Origin: B1SED10-75 sp964636865
GTDB lineage: Bacteria; Bacillota; Dethiobacteria; DTU022; PWGO01
NCBI GenBank assembly: GCA_964636865.1
Contig: CAZWVJ010000004.1
Span: 1-64,000, forward strand
DNA: 64,000 bases
Direction of reading: 5' to 3'
Shown here: in pieces, positions 1-8,605 of the stretch
How the letters are laid out: each line of letters starts with the position of its first letter
Position numbering within the stretch: the stretch's first letter is position 1
Program-made: the position numbers and the translations under genes
Notes under the pieces: model-generated
What the model saw: only the letters and a program-made list of their open reading frames with translations
The model's database searches: none
Told to the model about the DNA's origin: nothing

Positions 1-636
1 AAGGGCGCCTACCGGGCAAACTTCCACACAAATGCCACAAGAAATACATCCGGCATCTTCCAGGGTTATTCTGCTTTCATCCCTGCCAAAATCTACCCGA
101 GAATTAACCCCATTTTCATTTAAATCAAAAACAAACCGGTTGGCTATCTCACGGCAAGCTCTGATGCAGCGTCCACAAAGTATACATTTGTCAGGATCAC
201 GATAGATATAATAATCTGAGTCGTCAATAACCGCATTTCTGTCTGTACCTACCGGATAAAACTCTCTGGCAGAATTTAATCCGGTTTTGTAAGCACCTTC
301 TTGCAGTTGGCAACTGCCACTCTCTTCACAGGTAAGGCATTCTTCCACAGGGTGAGTAGATAAAAGAAAAGACAATATTTCCCTGCGGTTGGCAATTACC
401 TCCGGGGTATCCGTAGTAACTTTCATACCGTCAGTAACAAGTGTGTTACAAGATGTAATCGGCCTCTTAATCCCCTCTACCTCTACCAAACAAATCCGGC
501 AATAACCCAGCGGACGCAGTTGTGGGTGATAACACAAGGTGGGGATGAAAACCCCTATTTGCTCCGCCGCCTGGTAGATAGTGGTTCCTTCGTCAACATA
601 AACCCGTTGCCCGTTTATGGTTAAACTTACTATCAT
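1..636 (-). CDS. FdhA/NuoG/SfrA-like iron-sulfur subunit, N-terminal part (runs off the window)
   Basis: The gene begins at an ATG at 634-636 and runs through the left edge, so only the first 212 residues are visible. The translated start is a [2Fe-2S] plant-type ferredoxin domain (MIVSLTINGQ; Cys in TLCYHP and CRICLVE). It is followed by the NuoG-type segment with THPVEECLTC and then two bacterial ferredoxin motifs, CILCGRCIRAC and CISCGICVEVCPVGA. This is the N-terminal layout of NAD-linked formate dehydrogenase alpha subunits, NuoG, SfrA and the large subunit of some [FeFe] hydrogenases. The part that would separate these lies outside the window. The SfrB-like flavoprotein directly upstream (84 bp gap) favours an SfrA-type partner, as in the SfrAB NADPH oxidoreductase of Geobacter. 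This gene carries the electron wire of that complex in the cytoplasm. Family sure, exact role inferred. Confidence 0.85.
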   Translation of the reverse strand, partial: MIVSLTINGQRVYVDEGTTIYQAAEQIGVFIPTLCYHPQLRPLGYCRICLVEVEGIKRPITSCNTLVTDGMKVTTDTPEVIANRREILSFLLSTHPVEECLTCEESGSCQLQEGAYKTGLNSAREFYPVGTDRNAVIDDSDYYIYRDPDKCILCGRCIRACREIANRFVFDLNENGVNSRVDFGRDESRITLEDAGCISCGICVEVCPVGAL

Positions 637-719
637 GGTTATTATTTCCCTCCCCTAAAAAATTTGTAAATCATATATCTTAATCTAATAAAGTTATGAT
701 ATTCAACTACTAAAAAGTA

Positions 720-2720
720 CTATTCATCTGTTACTGCCAATAACACACGGTAACAGCGCAGGCACCTCTCTGCTTCATCTAAAGATTGAGTATTATGCAA
801 CCCGTGACTTACTTCTCGAAAATCTCCCAGCCTTTGATTTACGGGAATAAGCCTTTCTTCCTCACGCTCATAACCTCCGGGCTGATCTACGTTTTCTTCC
901 GGATCGTAAACTTTCAACTGGTCTAACAGTTGCTGCATCAGGTCTTCTTCTCTAACCTGCACTTTTCCTTGCTGCAGGTATTGGTCCATGTAATAGGCCG
1001 CACGATTGCCGGTAGCGATTGCTTCTATTACAGTATTTGCGCCATACACTGCGTCTCCACCGGCAAATATTCCAGGAACAGCCGTTTCACAAGTAATAGG
1101 ATCGGCCTTAATGGTGCCTCCTTTACCGGTTTCGATACCGCTTTCCTCTGAGATAAAATCAAAATCGGGGGCCTGACCTATGGCCGGCACTACTGTATCT
1201 ACATCAAGGATGAACTCAGAGCCTTCTATAGGAACAGGTCTTCTCCGACCACTCTCATCCGGCTCTCCAAGTTTCATGCGAACGCACTCCAGGCCGGTTA
1301 CTTTCCCTCCCTCGGCTATGAGCCTGGAAGGATTAGCCAGGAAGTGATAAATAACGCCTTCATCTTCCGCATCTTCGATCTCCACGTCATGAGCCGGCAT
1401 TTCTGCCCTTGAACGACGATATACGATATAAACTTCTTTTGCTCCCATACGGAGAGAAGAACGCGCACAGTCGATAGCAACATTACCTCCGCCAATTACG
1501 GCCACACGCTCGCCAAGCTCCATTTTTCCACCCAGGCTGACATTGCGTAGAAATTCCACCCCGGGTATAAAACCTTTGTAGCCTTCTTTTTCACCTTCAA
1601 CACCCATATCGGTGCTTTCATGCAAACCGGCAGCTATAAAAATTCCTTTGTACCCCTCATTTTGAAGCTCCTCCAGGGTAACATCATTTCCTACGTCAGT
1701 ATTTAAGCGTAATTCAACACCGGCTTTTGTAATCATCTCCACTTCCCGGTTTAAAATATCCCACGGCAGCCGGTATGAAGGTATCCCTACCGCCATCATT
1801 CCTCCGGCCACCGGTAATTTTTCAAAAATCGTAACTGAATACCCCAAACGGTTTAACCGGTCTGCTGCACTCAATCCTGCAGGGCCGGAACCAATAACTG
1901 CAACCTTTTCTCCGGTTGACTTTTCCTTTTTTTGAGCTAAATCTTCAGGTTCTATATCTAAATCAAGCTCGAAATCAGCCACAAACCGCTTTATGTTCCT
2001 AATAGAAACGGGGGCATCCAGTTGATTACGACGGCAATTTTCTTCACAGGGATGCACACAAACCCTTCCCAATGAACCAGCCAGGGCTGTTTTTTCCCTG
2101 ATTGTAGCAAGCGAATCTTCAAAAGCCCCTTCCCGCAAGCAACCTATATAACACGGAATGTCCACATGAGCCGGGCAACCATTCAGGCAAGGCGCCGTCA
2201 CTTTGGTGTGGTAATTATACGAAGGAACTCCGGAAGAATAGGGCTTACTTCCGTCTTCTTTTTCTCCTTCTTCTTCTGAAATCAAGCGTTTTTTGAAATC
2301 TTCGGCATAATACTGGAGGGCATCCAATAAAGGCTTGGGTGCAGACTGACCTAATTCACAGAAGGATGTATCCCTTATTAGGGCTCCCCAACGCTGCAGA
2401 GAATCATAATCTTTCTCTTTGCCCTTTCCCTGAGTAATCCGTTCCAGTACCCGCTCAATCATAGCTGTTCCCACTCGGCAAGGAATACAGCGTCCACAGG
2501 ATTCTTCCTGAACACGCTGAAAATACTTTCGCATAATCTCCACAAGGTCTACTTCAGGATCGTACACTACCAAGCCATCCCACCCTACAATAGCTTTGAG
2601 GTTTTCATTTGCCAAAGATGAAGGAAGTCCTAAGTCCTCAGCTTCTGGCCATTCTTCCATAGGCTGACCACGATTGTCTTGAAAACTACTGTTCCAACTG
2701 TTAAAAACTACCTTTCCCAT
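720..2720 (-). CDS. SfrB-like NAD(P)H-dependent flavoprotein (NuoF C-terminal Fe-S domain fused to GltD-type reductase)
   Basis: A two-part flavoprotein of about 666 residues. The N-terminal 130 residues match the 4Fe-4S end of NuoF (ESCGRCIPCRVGT, then CELGQSAP). The rest is a glutamate-synthase-small-chain/NfnB-like reductase: Cys-rich Fe-S entry (APCLNGCPAHVDIPC, CVHPCEENC), FAD Rossmann motif VAVIGSGPAGLSAA, NAD(P) motif VAVIGGGNVAIDCAR and the terminal FAD-binding GIFAGGD. Such fusions are found in SfrB of Geobacter and in clostridial electron-transfer complexes, where they oxidise NADPH or NADH and pass electrons to the SfrA/FdhA-like partner next door. The ATG at 2720 (MGKVVF) is preferred because an AAGGAGGAG ribosome site lies about 12 bases upstream; an ATG at 2744 has that site inside its own codons. 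The electron acceptor is unknown. Confidence 0.85.
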   Translation of the reverse strand: MGKVVFNSWNSSFQDNRGQPMEEWPEAEDLGLPSSLANENLKAIVGWDGLVVYDPEVDLVEIMRKYFQRVQEESCGRCIPCRVGTAMIERVLERITQGKGKEKDYDSLQRWGALIRDTSFCELGQSAPKPLLDALQYYAEDFKKRLISEEEGEKEDGSKPYSSGVPSYNYHTKVTAPCLNGCPAHVDIPCYIGCLREGAFEDSLATIREKTALAGSLGRVCVHPCEENCRRNQLDAPVSIRNIKRFVADFELDLDIEPEDLAQKKEKSTGEKVAVIGSGPAGLSAADRLNRLGYSVTIFEKLPVAGGMMAVGIPSYRLPWDILNREVEMITKAGVELRLNTDVGNDVTLEELQNEGYKGIFIAAGLHESTDMGVEGEKEGYKGFIPGVEFLRNVSLGGKMELGERVAVIGGGNVAIDCARSSLRMGAKEVYIVYRRSRAEMPAHDVEIEDAEDEGVIYHFLANPSRLIAEGGKVTGLECVRMKLGEPDESGRRRPVPIEGSEFILDVDTVVPAIGQAPDFDFISEESGIETGKGGTIKADPITCETAVPGIFAGGDAVYGANTVIEAIATGNRAAYYMDQYLQQGKVQVREEDLMQQLLDQLKVYDPEENVDQPGGYEREEERLIPVNQRLGDFREVSHGLHNTQSLDEAERCLRCYRVLLAVTDE

Positions 2721-2765
2721 CTGATTTATTCTCTCCTCCTTCATCTCCCGGGGGAGATAATATTT

Positions 2766-2771
2766 ATTATA
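2766..2771 (-). promoter_or_regulatory. Putative -10 box of the SfrB-like operon
   Basis: A perfect TATAAT on the minus strand lies about 46 bases upstream of the preferred start. A TTGTAT that could act as -35 sits 19 bases further upstream, one or two bases longer than ideal. The inverted repeat ATCTCCC/GGGAGAT at 2744-2759 lies between the box and the gene. Confidence 0.35.
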
Positions 2772-2850
2772 AATTATTACTTACGTGCAGATACAATATT
2801 CGCCACAACTTCTTTATGATCCTCTAAAAATAATAGGAAAAGCATTATTT

Positions 2851-2868
2851 GTAAATTTCGAAATTTAC
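2851..2868. promoter_or_regulatory. Perfect 18-bp palindrome in the nusB/SfrB-like intergenic region
   Basis: GTAAATTTCGAAATTTAC reads the same on both strands. It lies about 80 bases upstream of the putative -10 box of the SfrB-like operon and has no T-tract, so it is not a terminator. It could be the operator of a dimeric regulator. The rest of the 210-bp gap shows no open reading frame of note. Confidence 0.35.
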
Positions 2869-2954
2869 TGCTGATTCAGAAAATGTAGATATCGAGGTAG
2901 CGAGTGGGGTATGAGTTAAATTTACCTTTTAATTGAAAAAAAGGCATTTTCTTA

Positions 2955-3395
2955 CTATATATGATCAAAAGTTTGCCCTTCTATTTCGGCAGATTGAATT
3001 TGATTATGGACTACCCGGTCTAAAATGCCATTAATAAAAGCGGTGGAATCAGCATCTCCATATTTTTTGCTCAATTCCAAAGCTTCATTTATGGTCACTG
3101 CCGTGGGTATCTCAGGCATATGCAAAATTTCAAAAAGAGCCATGCGCAAAAGGCAACGATCAACAGAAGCTAAACGGTCCAGTTTCCATTTAACTAAGTA
3201 ATCGCTAATAATATGATTAAGCTCCTCAGTTTTTTGGATAACTCCCAGAAAAAGTTTTTCCGTAAAAGAAACTTCCTCCTCAGTTAAAAAAGCCCCCTGC
3301 AGAGAATAACTTAAAGCCCTTCCCGGCTTAATATTTCCTACATCTACCTGGAATAATGCTTTAAAAACTACTTCCCGAGATAACCTTCTACTCAA
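2955..3395 (-). CDS. nusB: Transcription antitermination factor NusB
   Basis: 146 residues, normal for NusB, a small all-helical protein. It binds boxA RNA together with NusE (ribosomal protein S10) and supports rRNA transcription antitermination. Recognisable pieces are the N-terminal RLSREVVFKALFQVD, the middle LVKWKLDRLASVDRCLLRMA and the C-terminal PTAVTINEALELSKKYGD followed by FINGILDRV. The start is a TTG with AGGAGG eight bases upstream. It is the last gene of the efp-asp23-amaP-nusB string, an arrangement common in Clostridia. Confidence 0.97.
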   Translation of the reverse strand: MSRRLSREVVFKALFQVDVGNIKPGRALSYSLQGAFLTEEEVSFTEKLFLGVIQKTEELNHIISDYLVKWKLDRLASVDRCLLRMALFEILHMPEIPTAVTINEALELSKKYGDADSTAFINGILDRVVHNQIQSAEIEGQTFDHI

Positions 3396-3478
3396 TTCAC
3401 TTCCTCCTGGACCATATATGATAGTCCCAAAAACAGGGGATAAATACTTAGCCGATATATATTAAAAACAAAAGTAAC

Positions 3479-3691
3479 TTACCTTCGACGAAACTTATCG
3501 ATAAATTCGTCCCAGCCTTCTTGATCGATGACCCAACCAATATATACTCCGGCGGCAATACAAATAATTAAAAAAAGGCCGGCTAAAAAACCAAAAGATA
3601 TAAAAATTAAGGCAACCAGCAAGCCGATTAACCCACCTGCTATTTTACGCCAATGTCGATAAAGTAGCTCCCTTAATTGCCTCTCTTCCAA
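3479..3691 (-). CDS. DUF2273 small membrane protein
   Basis: A 70-residue protein with a charged N-terminus (about 18 residues), two closely spaced hydrophobic segments (about residues 19-36 and 37-55) and a basic C-terminal tail (DKFRRR). This matches the DUF2273 family, nearly always found between amaP/asp23 and nusB in Firmicutes. Members are thought to sit in the cytoplasmic membrane with AmaP and Asp23, but no biochemical role is established. The start is TTG with AAGGAG nearby. Confidence 0.88.
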   Translation of the reverse strand: MEERQLRELLYRHWRKIAGGLIGLLVALIFISFGFLAGLFLIICIAAGVYIGWVIDQEGWDEFIDKFRRR

Positions 3692-3741
3692 ATCTCACAC
3701 TCCTTTTTAGCTCTGAAGTTATTCGGCAATATGTCCATTAT

Positions 3742-4287
3742 TTAAGAACGGCGTTTCCCCATTTCATCCACTACAATATTTTCTACCGAAACACTTACTT
3801 CATTAACAGGCATGCCGGTTTTATCTTCAACATATTCTTTGATTTTTTCCTGCAGTTCCGTGGCAAGAGATGGAATTTGCATATCCGGTAAAACTTTTGC
3901 CCGAAGTTCAATCACCATACCCTGTTCGGTAACAGAAACTTTGGTTGAAGTTTCTTTGATACCATGAATATCACGAGAAACTCGCAGGACCATATTTTCT
4001 ATAGCCTGAAAAGAAATATTTATTTCGCCTTGTTCATTATACTGGAGAATAGACTTTACTTTTTTTCCTTCTTCTGCATCTGTTCTTTTAAAACTTATCC
4101 CCAATATGGCAAGCCCTACAATTAAAAAAACCAGGCCTGCAATAGCAGACGTTTCCTGGCCGGCAAAATTAGCCAAAGTAGTTCCGGAAACATCAATTAA
4201 ATTTAGATAGATGCCCACGCTAAAGAGACCGGCCGCTATAATCAATATTCCACAGATACTCAATGTAATACGTGTCCCCCATCCCAT
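3742..4287 (-). CDS. amaP: Alkaline shock response membrane anchor protein AmaP
   Basis: About 181 residues. Two N-terminal transmembrane segments (about residues 6-27 and 47-65) are followed by an Asp23-like cytoplasmic domain (about 75-170, ending in DKTGMPVNEVSVSVENIV). In Staphylococcus aureus AmaP anchors Asp23 at the membrane; the same task is inferred here because asp23 lies immediately upstream. The ATG at 4287 follows GAGGAGG by 8-9 bases and is preferred over a TTG nine codons earlier. Confidence 0.88.
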   Translation of the reverse strand: MGWGTRITLSICGILIIAAGLFSVGIYLNLIDVSGTTLANFAGQETSAIAGLVFLIVGLAILGISFKRTDAEEGKKVKSILQYNEQGEINISFQAIENMVLRVSRDIHGIKETSTKVSVTEQGMVIELRAKVLPDMQIPSLATELQEKIKEYVEDKTGMPVNEVSVSVENIVVDEMGKRRS

Positions 4288-4372
4288 ATAAGGTGCCTCC
4301 TCTATTTTAAGCAAAACGCTTAGTAGTTTCTATATATTTTATTTACAACTATAATTAAATAACTACTCAAAT

Positions 4373-4831
4373 TTATTTCAGGTTTATACCCTCGCGTTCT
4401 TCCGATTCTGCAGGTGCCTTTTTAGAAGGAAACAGAACTCCTTGTACATGGATGTTAACTTTTAATACCCTCAAACCGGTCATTTTTTCAATGGCGTTTT
4501 TAACACGTTCTTGAACCCCAAAAGCTATATCAGGTATGCGTACTCCATAGTGCACAATAAGGAAAATATCTACTATAGTCTCTTCTTCTCCTACCTCTAC
4601 CTTTACTCCTCTTGAGAGATTCTTTCTCCCTAATGCTTCGGCAATGCCTCCCGCTATACCCCCACTCATACCGGCCACTCCTTCAACTTCGGTTGCCGCC
4701 AGCCCGGCAATAATAGCAACCACTTCATTGGCAATACGAATAGTGCCTATTTCTGAAGGCAAGCTAGAAGTATTGGTTTCATTCTCTCCATCTTCTGCCG
4801 GTCTTTTTTGTTGTTCATCTATCTCTGACAT
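4373..4831 (-). CDS. Asp23/Gls24 family envelope stress response protein
   Basis: 152 residues from the ATG at 4831, which follows AAGGAGGG by seven to eight bases; an upstream in-frame start would add 12 residues without a good site. The core from about residue 25 has the family pattern: IGTIRIANEVVAIIAGLAA, then EVEGVAGM, LIVHYGVRIPDIAFGVQERV and KMTGLRVLKVNIHVQGV. Asp23 proteins form abundant membrane-associated assemblies in the cytoplasm linked to cell-envelope stress. Encoded directly upstream of its probable anchor AmaP. Confidence 0.93.
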   Translation of the reverse strand: MSEIDEQQKRPAEDGENETNTSSLPSEIGTIRIANEVVAIIAGLAATEVEGVAGMSGGIAGGIAEALGRKNLSRGVKVEVGEEETIVDIFLIVHYGVRIPDIAFGVQERVKNAIEKMTGLRVLKVNIHVQGVLFPSKKAPAESEEREGINLK

Positions 4832-4909
4832 AGTTCTTCCCTCCTTTATCTTTATTCCAAAAGTCACATTAAATAATCAATATTCCTTTAAATAATGTTC
4901 CTCACTTTT

Positions 4910-5392
4910 TTATTCATTTTCATCTACTATTATGTCTTCTGCCGGAAAATTTTCTTCTGAATCCATTTCTTCCATTAAGTTTTTCTCACCCTCTTCACCG
5001 TCACTAATGAGAACAACTTCTCCGCAACTTGGACAAAGTATTTCCAATTCTTCATCTTCGTCCAGCACACTGTCGTCTACATAAATTATTTCACGGCACT
5101 GAGGGCATTCAAAGCTAAAACTGCCTTCCTGGTGGGCTTCTTCACCATAATAACTGTGTTCACTATCTTCCTCATAATAATCATCTTCGAGTTCCATCAG
5201 GTCCTCATCGATGGTTTCGGCATACTCGGCCAAATCTGCATAACTCTCATCAAGGTCGAGCAAACTATCTGTTATTTCCTCCAATACTTCCACAATGCGG
5301 AGCAACACTTTACCTTCCTTGGGTGACTTTTCCAAACCCAAACCCTCTATCAAACCTCTAATATGGCCTACTTTTGCTTTCAAATCATGCAT
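4910..5392 (-). CDS. CD1247 N-terminal domain / zinc-ribbon protein
   Basis: 160 residues. The N-terminal 55 residues (HDLKAKVGHIRGLIEGLGL) match a clostridial family named after Clostridioides difficile CD1247. A very acidic linker follows, then a zinc ribbon with two Cys pairs (CPQC and CPSC, about residues 95-125), then an acidic tail. The function is unknown; a nucleic-acid or regulatory role is only a guess from the zinc ribbon. In related genomes it lies near efp and the spoIIIA/asp23 region, as here. ATG start with GGGGGGAAGG upstream. Confidence 0.8.
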   Translation of the reverse strand: MHDLKAKVGHIRGLIEGLGLEKSPKEGKVLLRIVEVLEEITDSLLDLDESYADLAEYAETIDEDLMELEDDYYEEDSEHSYYGEEAHQEGSFSFECPQCREIIYVDDSVLDEDEELEILCPSCGEVVLISDGEEGEKNLMEEMDSEENFPAEDIIVDENE

Positions 5393-5645
5393 AGTTTGCC
5401 TTCCCCCCTAATGTAAGTTATATTTCCCGGCAACCAAATTAAAAGATCCTAAATCATTTGCTTTGCCAGTAAATACTAAAAAACAATATGCCCGTATTTA
5501 AGTCATCTATTACAAGGATTTAGTAAGTAGTTTCAGCAGTTAAAAAATGAGTTTTGTTTAGTTTGAATAATATCAGAAGGGTATTTTAAAATCAAGAGCA
5601 CAACATTGAAAGAATATTTCTAACACAGAAGCATCCGGCCAACAA

Positions 5646-6203
5646 TCAGGCCCGCTCAACATAATTGCCGCTGCGGGTATCTATCTTTAAAATATCTCCT
5701 TCGTTCACAAAAAAAGGAACCTGGACAGTCAAACCACTTTCCAAAGTCGCCGGTTTACTACCACCGGAAGCAGTATCGCCTTTTACACCGGGTTCAGTGT
5801 GCACTACTTCGAGCTCCACTGTGTGAGGAAGCTCCACATCAATTATTTCTTCGCCGTATAAAAGGAAGTAAAGACGCTGATTTTCCTTAAGAAATTTTAC
5901 TTTTTCTCCCAGCTGTTTAACTGCTAGGGGTACTTGCTCAAACGTTTCCACGTTCATAAAGAAATATTCATCCCCTGTATTATACAGATATTCCATTTCT
6001 TTGCGCTCAAGGTGAGCTTTATTTATTTTTTCACCCGCTCGAAAAGTTTTTTCTGTAGTTGTTCCAGTACGCAAATTTTTAAGTTTAGAACGGACAAAAG
6101 CCGCTCCCTTACCGGGTTTTACGTGCTGGAATTCTACTACCGTATAAATTTCTCCTTCTACCTCAATGGTAAGACCAGTCTGAAAATCATTAGTAGAAAT
6201 CAT
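5646..6203 (-). CDS. efp: Translation elongation factor P
   Basis: 185 residues, the standard length. EF-P binds the ribosome between the P and E sites and relieves stalling at proline stretches. Visible signatures are the N-terminal TNDFQTGLTIEVEGEIYTVV, the tip loop KPGKGAAFVR with the usually modified Lys in the GKG turn, and the C-terminal GDILKIDTRSGNYVERA. The start follows a GGAGGGGG site. The 253-bp gap downstream holds no clear terminator or gene. Confidence 0.98.
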   Translation of the reverse strand: MISTNDFQTGLTIEVEGEIYTVVEFQHVKPGKGAAFVRSKLKNLRTGTTTEKTFRAGEKINKAHLERKEMEYLYNTGDEYFFMNVETFEQVPLAVKQLGEKVKFLKENQRLYFLLYGEEIIDVELPHTVELEVVHTEPGVKGDTASGGSKPATLESGLTVQVPFFVNEGDILKIDTRSGNYVERA

Positions 6204-6338
6204 TTAAGTTTTCCCCCTCCGTATCCATTTTATTACAAAGCTTTCTGGTGGAAAATTTTCTGAAATCAATCATTAAACCGGGATTGATAATTTGTGAAAA
6301 TGCTCTGCAACCAAACAATATCTTGGTATTGATAATCT

Positions 6339-7436
6339 CTAAAATGAGGCCATTTCCCGCGGACTTCGAGTCAAAATTTCACATCCATCATCTTTTACTA
6401 ATGCCATGTCTTCTATGCGAACACCGCCCCATCCTTTAAAATAAATACCCGGTTCTACGGTAACCACCATTCCGGAAACCAGTTTTTCTTTTCCTTTAGG
6501 AGACAAAAGCGGTGCTTCATGGGGCTCAAGCCCTACGCCATGACCCAACCCATGCCCAAAATTTTCACCCCATCCTTTTTTTTCTATGACCTCCCTGGCC
6601 GCAGCATCAACTTCTGCCCCATTAACTCCCTGACGCAGGATATTCATAGCTGCTTGCTGGGCTTCCATAACTACCCTCCAAATTTCCAGGTGCTTTTCAT
6701 CCGGCTTTCCCACAAAAAGAGTACGGCTCATATCTGACGCATAGCCCTCAAAGATAATCCCAAAATCAAAAATTACGAATTCCCCCTCAGCTAAATCTTT
6801 ATCGGAAGCCACGCCGTGAGGGCGAGCACTACGCGATCCGGAAGCCACAATATATTGAAAAGCAGGGCGTTCCCCACCACTCTTTTTTAATATGTATTCC
6901 AACTCCGCAGCAAGATCTTTTTCTTTGATGCCGGGGCGCACCTGTGAAGAAATACTCTCAAAAGCCTTATCAGTTAAGCCGGCAGCTTGTTTGATTAAAT
7001 TTAATTCCCCTGCCTCTTTTACGGCTCTAATTTTTTCTACCTTTTGCCGCAAGGGTATTAACGGAACTTTTACCCGTTCGGCCAGCCATTCATAATTATA
7101 ATAGGAAATATGTTCTCCTTCAAACCCCAAGCTGCTCCAGCCCTCACGGTTAACCAGAAAAGCCACGGTTTCACTAATGTGATTTTTCATGGGATATATT
7201 TCCAGGTGCGAAGCCTGCTCTTCCGCCTGCTCCAAATAACGAAAATCAGTAATCAGGATTGCCTTATATTTTCCTACCAAAAGAAACCCGGCTGAACCAT
7301 CAAAACCACTTAAATAATAGCGATTGGCAGGTCCAGTGATAAGGAAGGCATCAATATCCTGTTCTTTTAGTTCCTGGCGTAATTTTTTTAAACGCCGTGA
7401 ATAATCAGGCGAAAAATTTGAAGCTGTTTTTCCCAT
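6339..7436 (-). CDS. Xaa-Pro peptidase (M24 family, PepQ/PepP type)
   Basis: 365 residues with the creatinase-like N-terminal domain (about 10-130) and the pita-bread metallopeptidase domain. The five dinuclear-metal ligands are all present: D224 and D235 (IFDFGIIFEGYASDMSRT), H299 (FGHGLGHGVG), E328 (TVEPGIY) and E342 (GGVRIEDM). It removes residues next to proline from short peptides in the cytoplasm. Located between aroQ (7 bp upstream) and efp, as in many Firmicutes, so probably cotranscribed. Confidence 0.93.
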   Translation of the reverse strand: MGKTASNFSPDYSRRLKKLRQELKEQDIDAFLITGPANRYYLSGFDGSAGFLLVGKYKAILITDFRYLEQAEEQASHLEIYPMKNHISETVAFLVNREGWSSLGFEGEHISYYNYEWLAERVKVPLIPLRQKVEKIRAVKEAGELNLIKQAAGLTDKAFESISSQVRPGIKEKDLAAELEYILKKSGGERPAFQYIVASGSRSARPHGVASDKDLAEGEFVIFDFGIIFEGYASDMSRTLFVGKPDEKHLEIWRVVMEAQQAAMNILRQGVNGAEVDAAAREVIEKKGWGENFGHGLGHGVGLEPHEAPLLSPKGKEKLVSGMVVTVEPGIYFKGWGGVRIEDMALVKDDGCEILTRSPREMASF

Positions 7437-7443
7437 TGTTACC

Positions 7444-7890
7444 TCATTCGCTTTCGTCCAATAAGTAAATTAAAGCCTCCAATCCCAGAAGATAACTCTG
7501 AGGCCCAAAACCACTGATTACTCCCTTTACTACCGGCGAAATAACAGAATGCTGTCGAAAAGTTTCTCGGCTGTATATGTTAGAAAGGTGGACTTCCACG
7601 ACTGGCAAACTTAACGCCTGCAAAGCATCTCTCAAAGCAAAACTGTAATGGCTAAGAGCACCCGGGTTTATTAAGAGCCCGTTATATTTAACCTGCGCTT
7701 CCTGCACCCAATCTATTAAATCTCCCTCATGGTTTGAATGGCGAATGTCTATTTCTATGCCCAGGTTGAAAACCTTTTCTTGAAGCATATTATTAATATC
7801 ATCCAGGGTTAAACTTCCATACACCAGGGGTTCCCTATCTCCCAACATATTCAAATTGGGCCCATGCAAAAGCATTATTTTTAGGGACAT
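7444..7890 (-). CDS. aroQ: 3-dehydroquinate dehydratase, type II
   Basis: 148 residues from an ATG at 7890 with GAGGGAGG upstream; a longer in-frame start is less likely. Type II dehydroquinases convert 3-dehydroquinate to 3-dehydroshikimate, the third step of the shikimate pathway. Typical motifs are LHGPNLNMLGDREP at the N-terminus, RHSNHEGDLIDW, NPGALSHYSFALRDAL and VEVHLSNIYSRETFR, including the active-site lid, Asn and His. aroK is 59 bp upstream. Confidence 0.96.
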   Translation of the reverse strand: MSLKIMLLHGPNLNMLGDREPLVYGSLTLDDINNMLQEKVFNLGIEIDIRHSNHEGDLIDWVQEAQVKYNGLLINPGALSHYSFALRDALQALSLPVVEVHLSNIYSRETFRQHSVISPVVKGVISGFGPQSYLLGLEALIYLLDESE

Positions 7891-7949
7891 CACTATAACC
7901 TCCCTCTGAAAAAATATCAAACCGTTATTGCTTTTCTACCTAAATTGTT

Positions 7950-8498
7950 TCATTTATTTTCTTTGGCCCTAATTCCCTTATTTTCAAGCAATTCGCAAAT
8001 TTCTCGGGCAACATCCTCCGGAGGCTTACCATCCGTATGTATAGTAAAATCTGCAAATTCATTATAAATTGCCGCCCGGCGATTTAATAACTCTTCAATT
8101 TTTTTTTGCGGTTCACCCTGCTGCAGCAAAGGTCTGTCTGTATGCCCCACCCGCTTGAATATTTCTTCAACAGAAGCGGTAAGCAAAACAATAAATCCTC
8201 TTTGACGCAGCAGATGGCGGTTTCGCTCCCGCAACACAGCGCCACCGCCTGTAGCTACTACCAAAGAGCCACGGGCATAATTTGCCAGCCCTTCAATAAC
8301 TTCCAGCTCCCACAAACGAAAAGATTCTTCCCCTTCTGTTGCAAAAATCGAAGCTATTGTTTTACCTGCAAACTGCTCTACAACCGCATCAGTATCCACA
8401 AATGTGCGACATAATTTATCCGCAAGTTTTTTTCCGGTATCAGTTTTGCCGGTACCCATAAAACCCGTTATTATAATATCTTCAGCATTCCAGCTCAT
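7950..8498 (-). CDS. aroK: Shikimate kinase
   Basis: 182 residues. It phosphorylates shikimate with ATP. The P-loop GFMGTGKT is at residues 12-19, the substrate-binding DTDAVVEQ follows at about 36, the RLWELEVIE and TGGGAV segments bind shikimate, and the lid carries RPLL. Part of the aro genes that flank the pilus cluster (aroE lies at its other end). Confidence 0.95.
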   Translation of the reverse strand: MSWNAEDIIITGFMGTGKTDTGKKLADKLCRTFVDTDAVVEQFAGKTIASIFATEGEESFRLWELEVIEGLANYARGSLVVATGGGAVLRERNRHLLRQRGFIVLLTASVEEIFKRVGHTDRPLLQQGEPQKKIEELLNRRAAIYNEFADFTIHTDGKPPEDVAREICELLENKGIRAKENK

Positions 8499-8605
8499 AA
8501 ATATTACCTCAGCTCACTTTATAAAAATAATACCATTTTTTACAGAAAAATGATATTTAACTAATACATTTTTTCGAGGTTATAATTCCAAAATCCTGTT
8601 TTTAT

